From Biscogniauxia marginata (Eukaryota; Ascomycota; Sordariomycetes; Xylariales; Xylariaceae), in assembly GCA_022695795.1 (NCBI GenBank), contig MU404183.1:1-64000 (forward strand): a stretch of DNA of 64,000 bases. Direction: 5' to 3'. Of this stretch, positions 49,073-59,802 are shown piece by piece. The translations under genes were made by a program, and so were the position numbers. Every line of letters starts with the position of its first letter. Positions within the stretch are counted from its first letter, which is position 1. The notes under the pieces are model-generated. The model did no database searches. It was not told the origin of the DNA and was given only the letters and a program-made list of their open reading frames with translations.

Positions 49073-49827
49073 GTGGGACGACTAGCAAACCAAGAATGGT
49101 AGAGAAAATTGTTTTATATTGAATAGCACTTAAGTAGCTACATTGAATATCCATCTTAAGCAATCCTTTATCAAGTTCACTTAGACTTTTAATTTTGATT
49201 TATTTTAATAAATTAAAATAAATTAAAAAATTATAATCTTTAAAAAATTTAAGTTTTAATATAAAAAATTTTGATACTTTTTATATAAACATTTTAAACT
49301 ATTAAATTATTATTATTTTAATTATAATAAATAAAATGTCTTTATAAACCTTTTTAATTTTTAAATATAAACATATTATAAATTATTAAATAAAAACCCC
49401 TTTTTAAAAGTATATATTCCTTTTAAGTGTTAAATTAATATATTTATAATTTTTTAACATTATAAACAAATTAATCAACTGGATAAATATAATATCTAGT
49501 ACACATGTTATTTATAAAGATATTAGAAGTGAAGAACTTTGCGTATCACTTAACATATACCTAATCTCATTTGTCACACAAGGTCAACTGTGGTACCAGT
49601 GACATGTACCTGACAAGGCCAGTATCATTGGGGTAGAGCGGTTATATGTCACGACAGAGGCGAAATACACCATTGTGTCTATATTCAAAAAATATATAAG
49701 TGATGGCTTTCTAGCACTGCCCAGGCACATACCTCGGGTCCTCAAGCTCTTCTCTCTGTAAACGCAGACGAAGCACAGTAAACCAACTCTCGAGATCATA
49801 CTGGGATTCCTGCACTTACCAAAGAAC

Positions 49828-50004
49828 ATGGACAAAATGCCTGATGATCAAACTCGCGAGACTTCGCCGTCTCCGGAAGACACGGGCCGCCAATCGGTAG
49901 GTAAATCCTAGAGCGTCAAGAGAGCGAGAAGGCGGACAGCCGACCATTGCCAGCTAATGTTCCTCTTACCCTAGGGTTACGATGCGCCGAAGCCATCTTC
50001 TTGA
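49828..50004 (+). CDS. Possible small two-exon ORF (32 residues), unknown
   Basis: Exon 49828-49896, intron 49897-49974 with donor GTAGGT, a branch-like GCTAAT and acceptor CCCTAG, then exon 49975-50004. The product would be a 32-residue hydrophilic peptide (MDKMPDDQTRETSPSPED ... GYDAPKPSS). Good splice signals are the only support. It could equally be a chance arrangement or the start of a decayed gene. Confidence 0.2.
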
Positions 50005-50788
50005 GATGCATGCTGTAAGGGCTGTCATATAAATTAGCGGCAGCAAAAGGTTGAGGCGACTATCGTAGGAGCTGAATTTTCCATTTTTCTTTTTGGGAGG
50101 GTGTTCGTAGTTACTTGTCCAGCTGTATCTCGTTGCTCGTTAGTATAAGTAATTCAACTCCCTCGCAATGAAATTTGCCCCGTAGCTGTTGTCGATGGTC
50201 CCTCGAGCAAATGGTAAGAAGGTCGAAACGGTTTAATTGCATGCTAGACCACAATCCCAACTGTCAGCAGCTATTACCCCCCTAGCAGGATTTGCTTCAT
50301 CTCAGGCAATTCGAGACAATTCTACTATAAGAGCGGCCGCTCCAGGGTGTAGGATAGATAATTACCGGCGCTGAGGGCTTCCTCTACCTGCACTGATAGC
50401 CATGCGGAATGTAAAAGTGGACGTTCTTATTCATTTAGGTAATCAATTGCCGAGCCCTTTTATTATTACCTTTTATCTTTTTTGTTTCGAGTTTGTGTTT
50501 ACAGGGATCTTTCAGCCTCCTGCAAGTTACCTACATATGTACATAGTTCGGCTACCTCCAGGTAAAGTACAGGTTCGTACCAGTTGCATGATACAAAGCT
50601 GCATGAGTACTTTGGTCAGGTAGAACGCGGGGCATGGAGTTACCCCCGATCCATCTTAGTGGGTTAAGTACGGTACAACCTTATGGGAGGTAACTAAGCA
50701 ACGCCCACCAACAAGAACGAAGTCCTCTTCCTCTTCGCCCACAGGATGTAGGTAGGTAGGTTCCTAATTCGTTATTACAACAATAATT

Positions 50789-50866
50789 ACCTACCTACCT
50801 ACCTACTACTACTATTATTACCACAACCACCACCATCACCACCGCCGCCACCATCGCCGCCATCAT
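50789..50866. repeat. CCTA tetramer and ACC/GCC trinucleotide low-complexity run
   Basis: Successive short tandem blocks (ACCT, ACT, ATT, ACC, GCC) about 190-270 bp upstream of the hbrB start. Probably replication slippage products in a promoter. Confidence 0.75.
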
Positions 50867-51057
50867 TGTCTTATCATGATCTTGCGCAAGCAACCTTTTT
50901 CCATGTAGTAGCCTTGCCGGCTTGATCGCCGACCGCAGTTTGTTCATGCGGAAAATAAATTCAAAATCCCCAACGTCGATCGCAGATCCCTACCTTATGG
51001 CCAAGATGTAACAGAACTAGCCGGGATTGCCATATTTCGATACAAACTCACGACACA

Positions 51058-53787
51058 ATGCAACAACCAAGACCCCAGCACAAGAGGGCCCCGGGGAGCT
51101 TCTCTCCACTGCCGGGAAGTGTCAACACGTCCAGCACTCCAATCTTAACCCTAGCCTCAATGCCAGCACCAGCACAAGCACAATCATCCGCGCCGGCGCC
51201 GGCCCCGTCGACTTCACGCCCACAAATACGCCGAATAGAATCCTCATCGAGCGATGACACTATATCGATTCCCAAGACGCGAAGCCCACAGTCACCTGTC
51301 CGACTCACTAGCCCGACATTTGCCAGCTTCACATCCCACCCCAATTCGAGCTCTAACAACCTGCATAACTTTTCCCGTCCGAGTCGGTCCAACAACGATC
51401 TCCCTGGCGCCCGGAACGCCTCGCCCTTGACGCTGCCTCCGAACCGTGCCGGACACGTGCGGAAGCATTCCCAGACTCAGGGTCTCTTTGAGCCCACCTT
51501 GCCCTCCACCAGTCTCTCAAACCTCTCCCAGATTGGCATGGCCCAGCCCGCATCTGCCTCGGCTTCGGTGCTCTCGGCTAGCCAGATAGCCGCCCAGGCC
51601 GCCATGCAGCACCAGCAACACAGTCGTCATCGATCGCAAACTGTCCCCTTTCCCGGCAGCGACGGCCACGATACCGCAAAGCGCCCTGGGCCCAAGCCCG
51701 TTGTTGGGCCTCGTAGCCCGCCCATGCTCAGCCTGACCGAGGCGAGTGGCCCTCGGGATAACGGATTTGGGAACCAGAGCTATCACAATGGCCTGTTGGG
51801 GAGCCATGCCGCTGCCGCTACTGCTGCCGCCAATGTCGTGTTTCCTAGGACCTCGCCCCAGTCCTCCCCTGGCCTGCCAACGCCGGACACGGCCATGCCC
51901 GCGCCCCTCTCCATCCCGGAGAAGCCCCCGAAGACAGAGAAGCCCAAGGTCAAGCTATTCTCGCGGCCCAAGAAGATTGATACGAAGGGCGAGGTCAGGG
52001 AACGCCCCCTTCCAAGCCCAGGCAAGATTGGGTCGGCATTAGCATCCCTGCAACGTGGAAACTTTAGCACGACCAGTCTGGCCGATTCCCAGTCTTTTTA
52101 TAACCTAGGGAATTCTTCGTCTGCGACTATTCGACCGACTGACACCCCAGCTGAGAGAGAGGGCAAGGAAAGGGAAAAGGAACGGAAACATCACTTTTTG
52201 TCCCGCCAAAAGCACAAGTTGAGCGCCAAGGACGACTACCATCTTCCCTTATCCTCTGCTGCCAGCAATTCTAGACCTGTCGACCCGAGTGCCCCTTCGA
52301 GCTTGTATAATTTTAATGTGCCACCGAGTCCGGGCCCGAGCAACAACTTGGGGAAGAGTGTCAGCGGTCTGGACCTGAGGCATGGCGGACGTGCCTTGCG
52401 AGAGAAGAGGAAGGAGGACAAACTGGGGGACATCATGCGTCATGAGAATGATTCAAGCTATGCGCTTGGGGCGGAATGGACCGGACCTGGTAGTCTTGGG
52501 TCCGGCACTCCCACGTACCTATTCGAGCCAGTGGACCCGGGTAAGCATGGCCTGAATAGCATGTCACTCGAAGACGCCTGGCCTTACCTCAGGGCGAGGC
52601 TGCTGGTCATCTTTGAGGGTGAGGATCTACGGCTACCGGTGGAGGACTTCAACCGAGTCGTAACTATGCACATCCAGTTCTGTGTCCAGCGACGCTCCCC
52701 CCACATCATTGTCGACGATGTACGTGACTTACTGTCTACTGGATTCGCCTCATTAGACCATTCCCTGCGTAAGACACCAGAGGATAGGCTGATTCCCACG
52801 CTGGTCGAGCTCTGGATATTTACCTTCACTTCCATTCTACCGTACATGCAGGCTGTCTTCCTGCCATTGGACCTCGAACTCTCAGTTCCTGGGTCGTTTT
52901 TATCATCTGACCAGACACGCGATTACTGGGGCTGTGGGACTATCAACTCTCCCACGTTGACCGCACATCCCAACGGAACAAGTCCTGAAGCATATGCTTC
53001 GCCTACTTCAAAGATTCTCGACGTTCGGCGGCTGGTGCTCATCGCCTACCGAGACGCGATGATACTACCTCGCTACGAGAAACTCAAGACCATATTCTCC
53101 CGCCTATCTCTCGAGCACCTACCTTCTTCTCTCTCCTCTCTCGCCCTATCGTCGCCGCCTCCTCTGAACGACAGCGCCACGTCCCTATCTACCTCGCCGA
53201 GCGACGGCTATTCAGCTCGCCCCGGGACGGCTATGTCGCTCGATCCTAGCGTCGCCAGCTACAATTCCAACTCAACGACAGTGTTTGGCAACGATTCAAA
53301 TCCGTCGAGGAGCCGTGCTATCAGCAATGTGTCGTATGGCAGTGGCGCTTCGGATCCGGCATCTGCCGGTGCTGGAAGTCTGTTGCGACCCTTCACGCCG
53401 CAACTAAGGGACGGGGAGCGCGGGGCTGGGACTGGGAGCGGGAGCGGGAGGGAGATACTAGGCAGTGTGCGGGAGCAGAACGTTGAGGACAGCAAGCAGG
53501 TGACCGAGATGGTCGGGCGTATGCTGCAGTGCATGAGCGTGCTTGCCAGCGTCGGCACGGGCGTCGACGGGCCGGTCTCAGGCAGTGCGGCGGCCGCTGG
53601 CGATGAGTCAAGCAAGATGGTGTCGGAGTTGGGGAGACTGCTGAAGCTGAACTGGTTGGGCAGAGGTCGGACGGGACGGAACAGGAGGGGTATGGTCGGA
53701 GGGAGGGTTAAGAGGCAGGAAAATAACAATCCAGTTCACGGCATACTGAGGGAAGGGATTCGCGAAGGCGTCAGTGCTGCTGGATGA
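51058..53787 (+). CDS. hbrB: HbrB-like TORC2 subunit (Bit61/PRR5 family)
   Basis: Single exon, 909 residues. HbrB was named in Aspergillus for a hyperbranching phenotype and belongs with yeast Bit61/Bit2 and animal PRR5, accessory subunits of TOR complex 2, which controls actin, cell polarity and membrane stress. The first about 495 residues are low-complexity, rich in Ser, Pro and Ala with basic RPKKIDTK-type patches. The conserved domain spans about residues 500-690: EDAWPYLRARLLVIFEGEDL, RLPVEDFNRVVTMHIQFCVQ, DVRDLLSTGF, RLIPTLVELWIFTFTSILPY and DVRRLVLIAYRDAMILPRYE. A Ser/Gly-rich tail follows, with KQVTEMVGRMLQCM near 830. ATG 51058 is the first in frame. No intron needed. Confidence 0.92.
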   Translation: MQQPRPQHKRAPGSFSPLPGSVNTSSTPILTLASMPAPAQAQSSAPAPAPSTSRPQIRRIESSSSDDTISIPKTRSPQSPVRLTSPTFASFTSHPNSSSNNLHNFSRPSRSNNDLPGARNASPLTLPPNRAGHVRKHSQTQGLFEPTLPSTSLSNLSQIGMAQPASASASVLSASQIAAQAAMQHQQHSRHRSQTVPFPGSDGHDTAKRPGPKPVVGPRSPPMLSLTEASGPRDNGFGNQSYHNGLLGSHAAAATAAANVVFPRTSPQSSPGLPTPDTAMPAPLSIPEKPPKTEKPKVKLFSRPKKIDTKGEVRERPLPSPGKIGSALASLQRGNFSTTSLADSQSFYNLGNSSSATIRPTDTPAEREGKEREKERKHHFLSRQKHKLSAKDDYHLPLSSAASNSRPVDPSAPSSLYNFNVPPSPGPSNNLGKSVSGLDLRHGGRALREKRKEDKLGDIMRHENDSSYALGAEWTGPGSLGSGTPTYLFEPVDPGKHGLNSMSLEDAWPYLRARLLVIFEGEDLRLPVEDFNRVVTMHIQFCVQRRSPHIIVDDVRDLLSTGFASLDHSLRKTPEDRLIPTLVELWIFTFTSILPYMQAVFLPLDLELSVPGSFLSSDQTRDYWGCGTINSPTLTAHPNGTSPEAYASPTSKILDVRRLVLIAYRDAMILPRYEKLKTIFSRLSLEHLPSSLSSLALSSPPPLNDSATSLSTSPSDGYSARPGTAMSLDPSVASYNSNSTTVFGNDSNPSRSRAISNVSYGSGASDPASAGAGSLLRPFTPQLRDGERGAGTGSGSGREILGSVREQNVEDSKQVTEMVGRMLQCMSVLASVGTGVDGPVSGSAAAAGDESSKMVSELGRLLKLNWLGRGRTGRNRRGMVGGRVKRQENNNPVHGILREGIREGVSAAG

Positions 53788-55699
53788 TGGGGGTTATGAA
53801 GCAATGTGTGTGCAAAAACGTAGGTATAGAGGTAACCAATGCCCTGATTGTTTTTAGCGTTGGGCTGGATTTGCTCATTTCGGAGAAAGGGAATGGAATG
53901 GACCTGGAACGGCGAAGAGTCCGGAGGCATGGTGGACGAGGTCACAAATGTCACAAATGTCACAAATTCAGAAATTATAGGTAGTAAACTACCGGTTTGG
54001 AGTCTATGGAAACGAATTTTATTTACTGTTGGCAAAGCGTATGATACGTACGATGCGACTCTATAGACTAGCGGACGGAGAAAGTTCTCTCGAATGTTGG
54101 CCGGGCACCTATAACTGGGTTAGAGTCACTGGTGGTCATACCTATAGGCTACTTGGTCAGTAAGAAGTATACTAAAAGAGTATTGGCCAAGATAAAGACA
54201 AAGTTGTAAAGGTTTTGGTCAGACATCCAAGGTAAGGTCTTGCACCCTCATCTGCTTCGAAGAAAGGCTCTTAGGTGAAGCTCGAGTGGAAACTGCGAAT
54301 AAGGTGGAAAATTTCATCATGAAACCAAGTTGTTGTGGTAGCGCAAACGGCAAGGAAGACTCTTTTTCACTAACCTTTCAGACGGTGTAGTCCACAAGGG
54401 AATGGGACATTGGAGGCTGCTGGTTAGAGGATATGCAGGAAATCGACATCAAGCGGTAGGCATCTGTTGGGCTCGTGGAATGTTAGCAATGAGCTCACAA
54501 ACAATGCAAATGTGAGATGGCCCCAAGTGAAGATGATCCCCCCACGCATGTGATACTGGGTCTAGCCAGAGGTTGGCCGTGTGCCTATTCCGAACCGGGT
54601 AGTCGAAGAAGAGGTACACAACTCGCAACGTGGACTAGAGCAGCAAAACATACGAGATCAGACAAAGTATACTGGCAAGTAACAGGTACCACCACGAAAG
54701 TGGTCAAACCCGAACAGACAAAATTTCTTCATGGTCGATTCGGCTGGGAAAAGAAGACATGTTGTTTCGATGTCATCATTTCAAGGAGGGAAGAGATTGT
54801 GAATGAGGAAGTGCCATCCCTCCCGCCTGCGGCACACCGTAGATGAATCCATGGATCTACTACAATGTAGACAAGCGGGAAGTAGGGCTGAGAAGAGGCT
54901 GCTCCGGACTCACCACATTGTTTCTGCTGTAGAAGAACTGGATCTGATCTCAGCCGCTTTGCGACATCTGCCACAGAGACGAAAATTCAATGGACGGGGA
55001 TGAAACCAAGCGCCAGACAGTATACTAGTCCTCGCGTTGCGAGTGAGGAAAGAATGTAATTTGGGGTGACGCTCGCTGGACTGTTCATCGTTCGTGTTGA
55101 ACCCTAACAAGGAGTGGAGGTTAAGATAGATGTGTAGAAATCAAGGAAGGAAAATTTTTTAAGGAAGAGAGGGAAATGGTATTTGTAGTCGCAAGCGCGC
55201 GTGAAGCTAGTTAATAAAAAAAAATTAAAAAAAAAGAGGAGGAAAAAAAATTCTAGTGGGGACGGAATTACTTAAAATACACTTTGCCTAAGCGGGACCT
55301 GACCTTATAAAGCCTCGAGTTTATAATACCTAAGTTAAAATGAAATTTTCATTTATAATTTAAAGTTATATAATAATAACAATTAAATATAAAATTAATA
55401 TAAATATATAAAATAAAGTTTTATATAAAATTAAATTTTTTAATATAAATAACTTCATTAAAAATTTATTTTTATTTTTATTTTTATTTATTTATTTAAA
55501 ATAAAAAATATAAAAAATATAAAAAATATAAAAAATATTTATTAATTATAATTATTAATAAAAAGTTTTATATATAATTATAATATAAATATATATAATT
55601 ATTTATAAATGGTACTTACTTAGTATAATTTGGCTTATCTGCCACTGTGTAGGATATTATTGATACTACTTATTAGCATGTTAACTTAGTAGGTACCTT
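53788..55699. other. Intergenic region downstream of hbrB
   Basis: About 1.9 kb. It holds three copies of GTCACAAAT (about 53942-53968), a 109-codon open frame at 54517-54846 with no recognised similarity, and a strongly AT-rich patch at 55310-55620 that looks like a small decayed repeat. No supportable gene. Confidence 0.4.
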
Positions 55700-56988
55700 G
55701 TCGGCCGCTTATAGCCCACAGCCCGTAAACTCGCCTATCGCTTGTTCGCCCATCTCTTTCCCTTTTTTAGTCTGTTACCCGCCATCCGCAATAAAACACC
55801 ACCACCGTTGCACTGTCTACACGCCTGCATTTACACTCATTCACTGTCTACCTCACATAACCGCACCATACGATATCCTTTTTTTTCTACTCTTTTTTTT
55901 TTAACCTTCGGATGACAACGGGCCTCCCTCTAGCGTGTCAACCCCCCCTACCTTAATTAACTTGCACCTCACCTTCGCCTCTCTCCTTTACCGCTCTCCG
56001 GCTACGACTCCATACGACCTACACAACCTACTCCCGACTCTACAACTTAGTCATCTTAGCACCAACCGGCCTGACTGACCCTTTTTTTCGATTCATTTTT
56101 AGTTCTGCCGCGCGAGAACTACCAACCTACCTAACCTACAATAGACCACGACAACCCGCCCGCACCGGCACGACCAGCATCCAATTTGCCTTATCCGACA
56201 AGTGCACCGTCATTGGTCTGGATGGTCCATTAGCTAATTGAAATTGTATCAAGTCTTGCATGTTATTGTCGTGTGCCCCGTGCGGGTGTATATCGCGCGC
56301 GCATTAACCTAGAGAGGGAGATACGGACCGGCAGAGAAGAAGGCGAGAAACAGGGAAGGCAAGAGAAAGCTTTCCATCGCGTGTCTCTCTCTTCGGTACA
56401 TTGACGTTCAATTCGACGCTTTCTTTCGCTCCGCTGCATGTCTCCAACATCCACGTCGAGTATCGTCGCCCAAAGTGGAACCCCGTGACAACAAGACAAC
56501 CGCCGAGACGAAGGAGGAGGACAAGAGGAGGAAGGCCATCTCGTCGTCTCCGATTGATCTTGATCGTTTGTCTCTTCGGATCTCCTGTGCATAGTCGAAT
56601 CAGCCCGCCCGGATTACCGCTCCGCGACTGCATACACAGAACACCATTCGTGACACCCTCTCCCATCTCCTACACCACCCCATCCATCGCTCCCTTGCCC
56701 CGTATCCCGCCCCAATCTTCGTCGCATCGCATTGCATCGCATCGCGCGTCGCATCGGGTCGAATCAATCCGTGCAGTATCGCAACCGAGATCGCCTCCTT
56801 TCCTCAACATATTCCCTCCTTTTCCTGCGCAGAGGAGACAGCGGCATAGATCGCCACCAACCGACCGAATCGGCCGATCGACCGAAATCCCCATCGCATT
56901 GGTACGATCGCCAACCTAGAAAGCGCATGAGATATTGAGGAGGGTCGGGAGTCGATATCCACGCCGTGGATAGTCGACAGTATCGGAC
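55700..56988 (+). promoter_or_regulatory. Long CT-rich promoter/leader of ptaB with upstream ORFs
   Basis: Nearly 1.3 kb with pyrimidine-rich tracts on the plus strand (for example TTTTTTTTCTACTCTTTTTT near 55880), typical of highly regulated fungal promoters. Two ATG-started short upstream ORFs lie in the probable leader: 56438-56488 (16 codons) and 56927-56938 (Met-Arg-Tyr-stop), 50 bp before the main start. The transcription start is not visible. Confidence 0.45.
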
Positions 56989-57912
56989 ATGATGACGAGC
57001 ATGGCCCCCAATTTTCACCCTGGCATGCAACAACATCCGGGTGTTCACGCCGCCCATCCCATGGGCGCTCCGGGCATGGCTCACAACCCGAGCCAGCCCG
57101 GCGCTCAGCCAGGCATACCTCCTCAGATGGCTCACATGGCCGTTTCTGGCCCTGGTGGACAGGTCAATCCTGCCGCTATGATGGGCGGTATGCCTCCGGG
57201 TGCCGGAGGACCTAACGCTCACGCCCTACAGCATCTCAATCCCCAAATGTTCCCACAGGCACAGGCACAGGCACAACAGTTTGCTAGTAAGTCGCTTCTT
57301 CCCACTTTTGTTCCCTTTGTTCCCCCTTTTCAAGTCGGCTAAGGGATAGTAGTGCCGAATCATAATATGCTTCAACTACACCAGCAGAGGCTTCTCCAGC
57401 AGAGGCAGGCCATGATGCACCAGCAGATGTACGGCGGCATGCCCATGCAGGGTTTGAACGCGGCACAATATCAGGCGGCCTTGAGGAATGGCAACATGCA
57501 AAGGGTCGGCATTCCTCAGCACCTTCAACAGGCGCACCTCGCACAGCAAGGACAACACCAGAGTCCCCAGCACGCCCAGGCAAGTACCAGCTTTCGTCTC
57601 CGAGCTGTCACACTATCATATACGTTTTCAGCTGGCTACCTGGCACATGAACACTGACCATGCCTTTACTAGCTCCTCGCACATCAGCTAGCGATCCAAC
57701 AGCAGCAGCAGCAGCAGCAGCAGCACGCCCAACAACAGGTGGCTGGCAACCCGATGCACCAAGGTAACCAGCCCGGTCACCCAGGTCAGATGACGCCGCA
57801 ACAAATGCAGCTACAACAAATGTCCATGGCTCAGCAGGTGCCCCAAGCCGCCCAGAACCAACAACCCCAGCCACAACCTCAACCCCCAAACCAACAACAA
57901 CAACAACAACCT

Positions 57913-57954
<42 letters not shown>

Positions 57955-57969
57955 CAACAACAACAACAA

Positions 57970-58013
<44 letters not shown>

Positions 58014-59802
58014 CCAGCAGCAACACCAGCAGCAACAACAGCAACAACAAGGCCAGGTAGGACAGCATCCGCAAGCGAACTCGCAGGGTCCTCAGCGAGC
58101 CCCAACACCTGCTGGTAATCAGCCGAACCAACCACAGAACCAAGGACCGAATCCTGGACAGTCCAATCAGCCACAACAACCGCAGGGACAAAGTCAGCCA
58201 CAAGGCCAGCAAAACCAGCCTCAGCAGCCCAACCCGCAATTATTACATGTAACTCAGCAGCAGCAGCTCGCCAGCCTTCAGCAGATGCAGCAGCAGCAGC
58301 AGCAGCAACAACAACAACAGCAGAAAAATGACGGCATGATGAAGGGTCATTGTTTCTTGAAGCTCATGCAGTTCAGCGAACATCTAAGCGGATACTCGGT
58401 GGGTGTACCTGTATCTATCTACATACCTGTGGTAGATTGCTAACTAATATTGTCTACTTGATAGGGCTCCAAGGCAAAGGACGATCTGGCTTATTGGCAG
58501 GCTTTCGTGTCGCAGTTTTTCTCGCCGAGAGGCGTCTTCCGGCTTTCCGTCTATATCACAAGCTCTGATCCGACAAGCGAAGAACACGGGACGGACAAGC
58601 AGTACGAGATAACGCAACCGGCGCTAGCAAGATATTTCCATACACATTTCCAGAGTGGGATCAGGCAAATACAGATGACGTTTGAAAAAGGCACGATCGA
58701 CAAGCCGTTGCCCAACGGTTGCCATTTCATTGAAAACCCGAAGGCGAGCCTAATATATTGGTTTGATAACTCTCACGTAAGTTCTACCGGCCGATCTGCG
58801 AAGTCGGCACTTTAGGAAGTATCTAATGCGATGTTAATAGGTTGTTGCGACTGGCAGCCTCCGTGCGCAATTTGACAGCGACCAGAAGTTAGAGCTGTTG
58901 GAGTTTATCACGGCAGGGCATGAGGAATACCTTTCGAGGAAGATGGTCATTAACGCCACAAAGCCTACGCACAACTGGATCAAAGAGTGGAATAGGTTGA
59001 ATAACCAAGATCCTAAGCTATCCCCGGAGATGAACAAGAAGAGCAAGGCGAAGGCGATGAAGTCCCCGCCAACCCAGCCTCCTGATATCGATCTTCCGCA
59101 GTCCTCTGTGAAAATGAACATGGGGATTACCGAAGACGTGTTCCAATTTCTTGAGGTTTGTCTCCGCTGGAAAGAAAACGAAGTGCTTATCTCGCTAATA
59201 CTAGCTTTGTAGATTGTTGAAGTAATGGGCCAAATGAGTGTAAGTTGACGCGTTATTAGCCTTCAAGCCGTGAAAGTGCTCGACTTATTGGTGTCGTGCT
59301 GACCTGTGTCTTCTAGCCACTGTTCAACTTTTACCACTCACATCCTAACCTCTCACCATACACCGCACTTGAACAATATGTCAATGCGAATATCACCAAC
59401 GCGCCCCAGCAGCCGGCCGTGAACGGCCACCAACAAAGTAACATGCCTCAGAATCCACGGACACCGAGCTTCGGCCAATTCCCCATGGGTGCCTCGCCTG
59501 CTGCAACTCACCTCCAGCTCCCCAACTCCCCTCACATGGGTAGTCCTGCCCAGGGCCATATGCAGGCACCGGGCATGCAGCTGCAGCAGAGCCAGCAAGG
59601 GACCAGCTCAAGCGGTCCTAGCGCCAATACGAGTCCAGCAAGTAACAAGCGTCGGAGGCCATCGACGGTTAAGGCAGAGGAGGATAGCGGCGCACCGACG
59701 CCGGCGAGTATCGGTGGACCCCAGGTTAACGGCGTGGCCATGGGCGGGAAGAAGCCCCCGACCCCTCGGATCCAGAAGCGTCAGAAACCTAACCCGGCAT
59801 AG
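56989..59802 (+). CDS. ptaB: LIM-domain-binding transcriptional co-regulator (PtaB/Ldb1-like)
   Basis: Seven exons: 56989-57286, 57353-57579, 57673-58398, 58465-58776, 58841-59155, 59213-59239 and 59317-59802. They join in frame to 796 residues. PtaB works in the nucleus with the Flo8-like SomA to control adhesion, development and virulence traits. The first about 390 residues are Gln/Met/Pro-rich with a run of 33 Gln (residues 256-288) and smaller runs. The LIM-binding domain covers about 390-640 (CFLKLMQFSEHLSGYS, DDLAYWQAFVSQFFSP, LARYFHTHFQSGIRQ, VVATGSLRAQFD). The tail has KRRRP and PRIQKRQK, possible nuclear signals. Intron 2 (57580-57672) is GC-AG (CAG/GCAAGT ... CTAG); only it keeps frame. 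Exon 6 is 27 bp. The intron-1 acceptor could be 57349 or 57352; both keep frame and differ by one residue. Confidence 0.93.
57580..57672 (+). other. GC-AG intron in ptaB
   Basis: Donor CAG/GCAAGT and acceptor CTTTACTAG. No GT donor nearby joins to the frame of the next exon, whereas GC-AG joins HAQ to LLAHQLAI in phase 0. The donor matches the consensus known for GC-AG introns. Confidence 0.8.
57913..58011 (+). repeat. CAG/CAA tract coding 33 glutamines
   Basis: 33 uninterrupted Gln codons, CAG blocks flanking a CAA block, after CCT and before CAC. Further Gln runs are at about 57697-57720 and 58285-58320. Opposite-strand poly-Leu and poly-Val open frames are by-products. Confidence 0.95.

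Larger units (their letters stand above)
49073..51057. other. Intergenic region between the aminopeptidase and hbrB
   Basis: About 2 kb. An AT-rich patch without recognised element lies at 49180-49500. A weak spliced small ORF is listed separately at 49828-50004. Further on are TAGG/CCTA words (50745-50815) and an ACC/GCC-rich run. The last about 200 bp should hold the hbrB promoter and leader. Confidence 0.4.

Noticed and set aside
54517..54846. 109-codon ORF downstream of hbrB
   Set aside because: Composition and sequence resemble random intergenic translation; nothing recognised.
56401..56919. 172-codon ORF in the ptaB leader
   Set aside because: Begins with TTG, is rich in Arg/Pro/Ser from CT-rich DNA, and overlaps the likely 5' leader.
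57608..58239. Long reverse-strand open frames rich in Leu or in Val/Ala opposite ptaB
   Set aside because: They are the complements of the CAG/CAA tract; stops cannot arise there. The sense frame is explained by a conserved protein.
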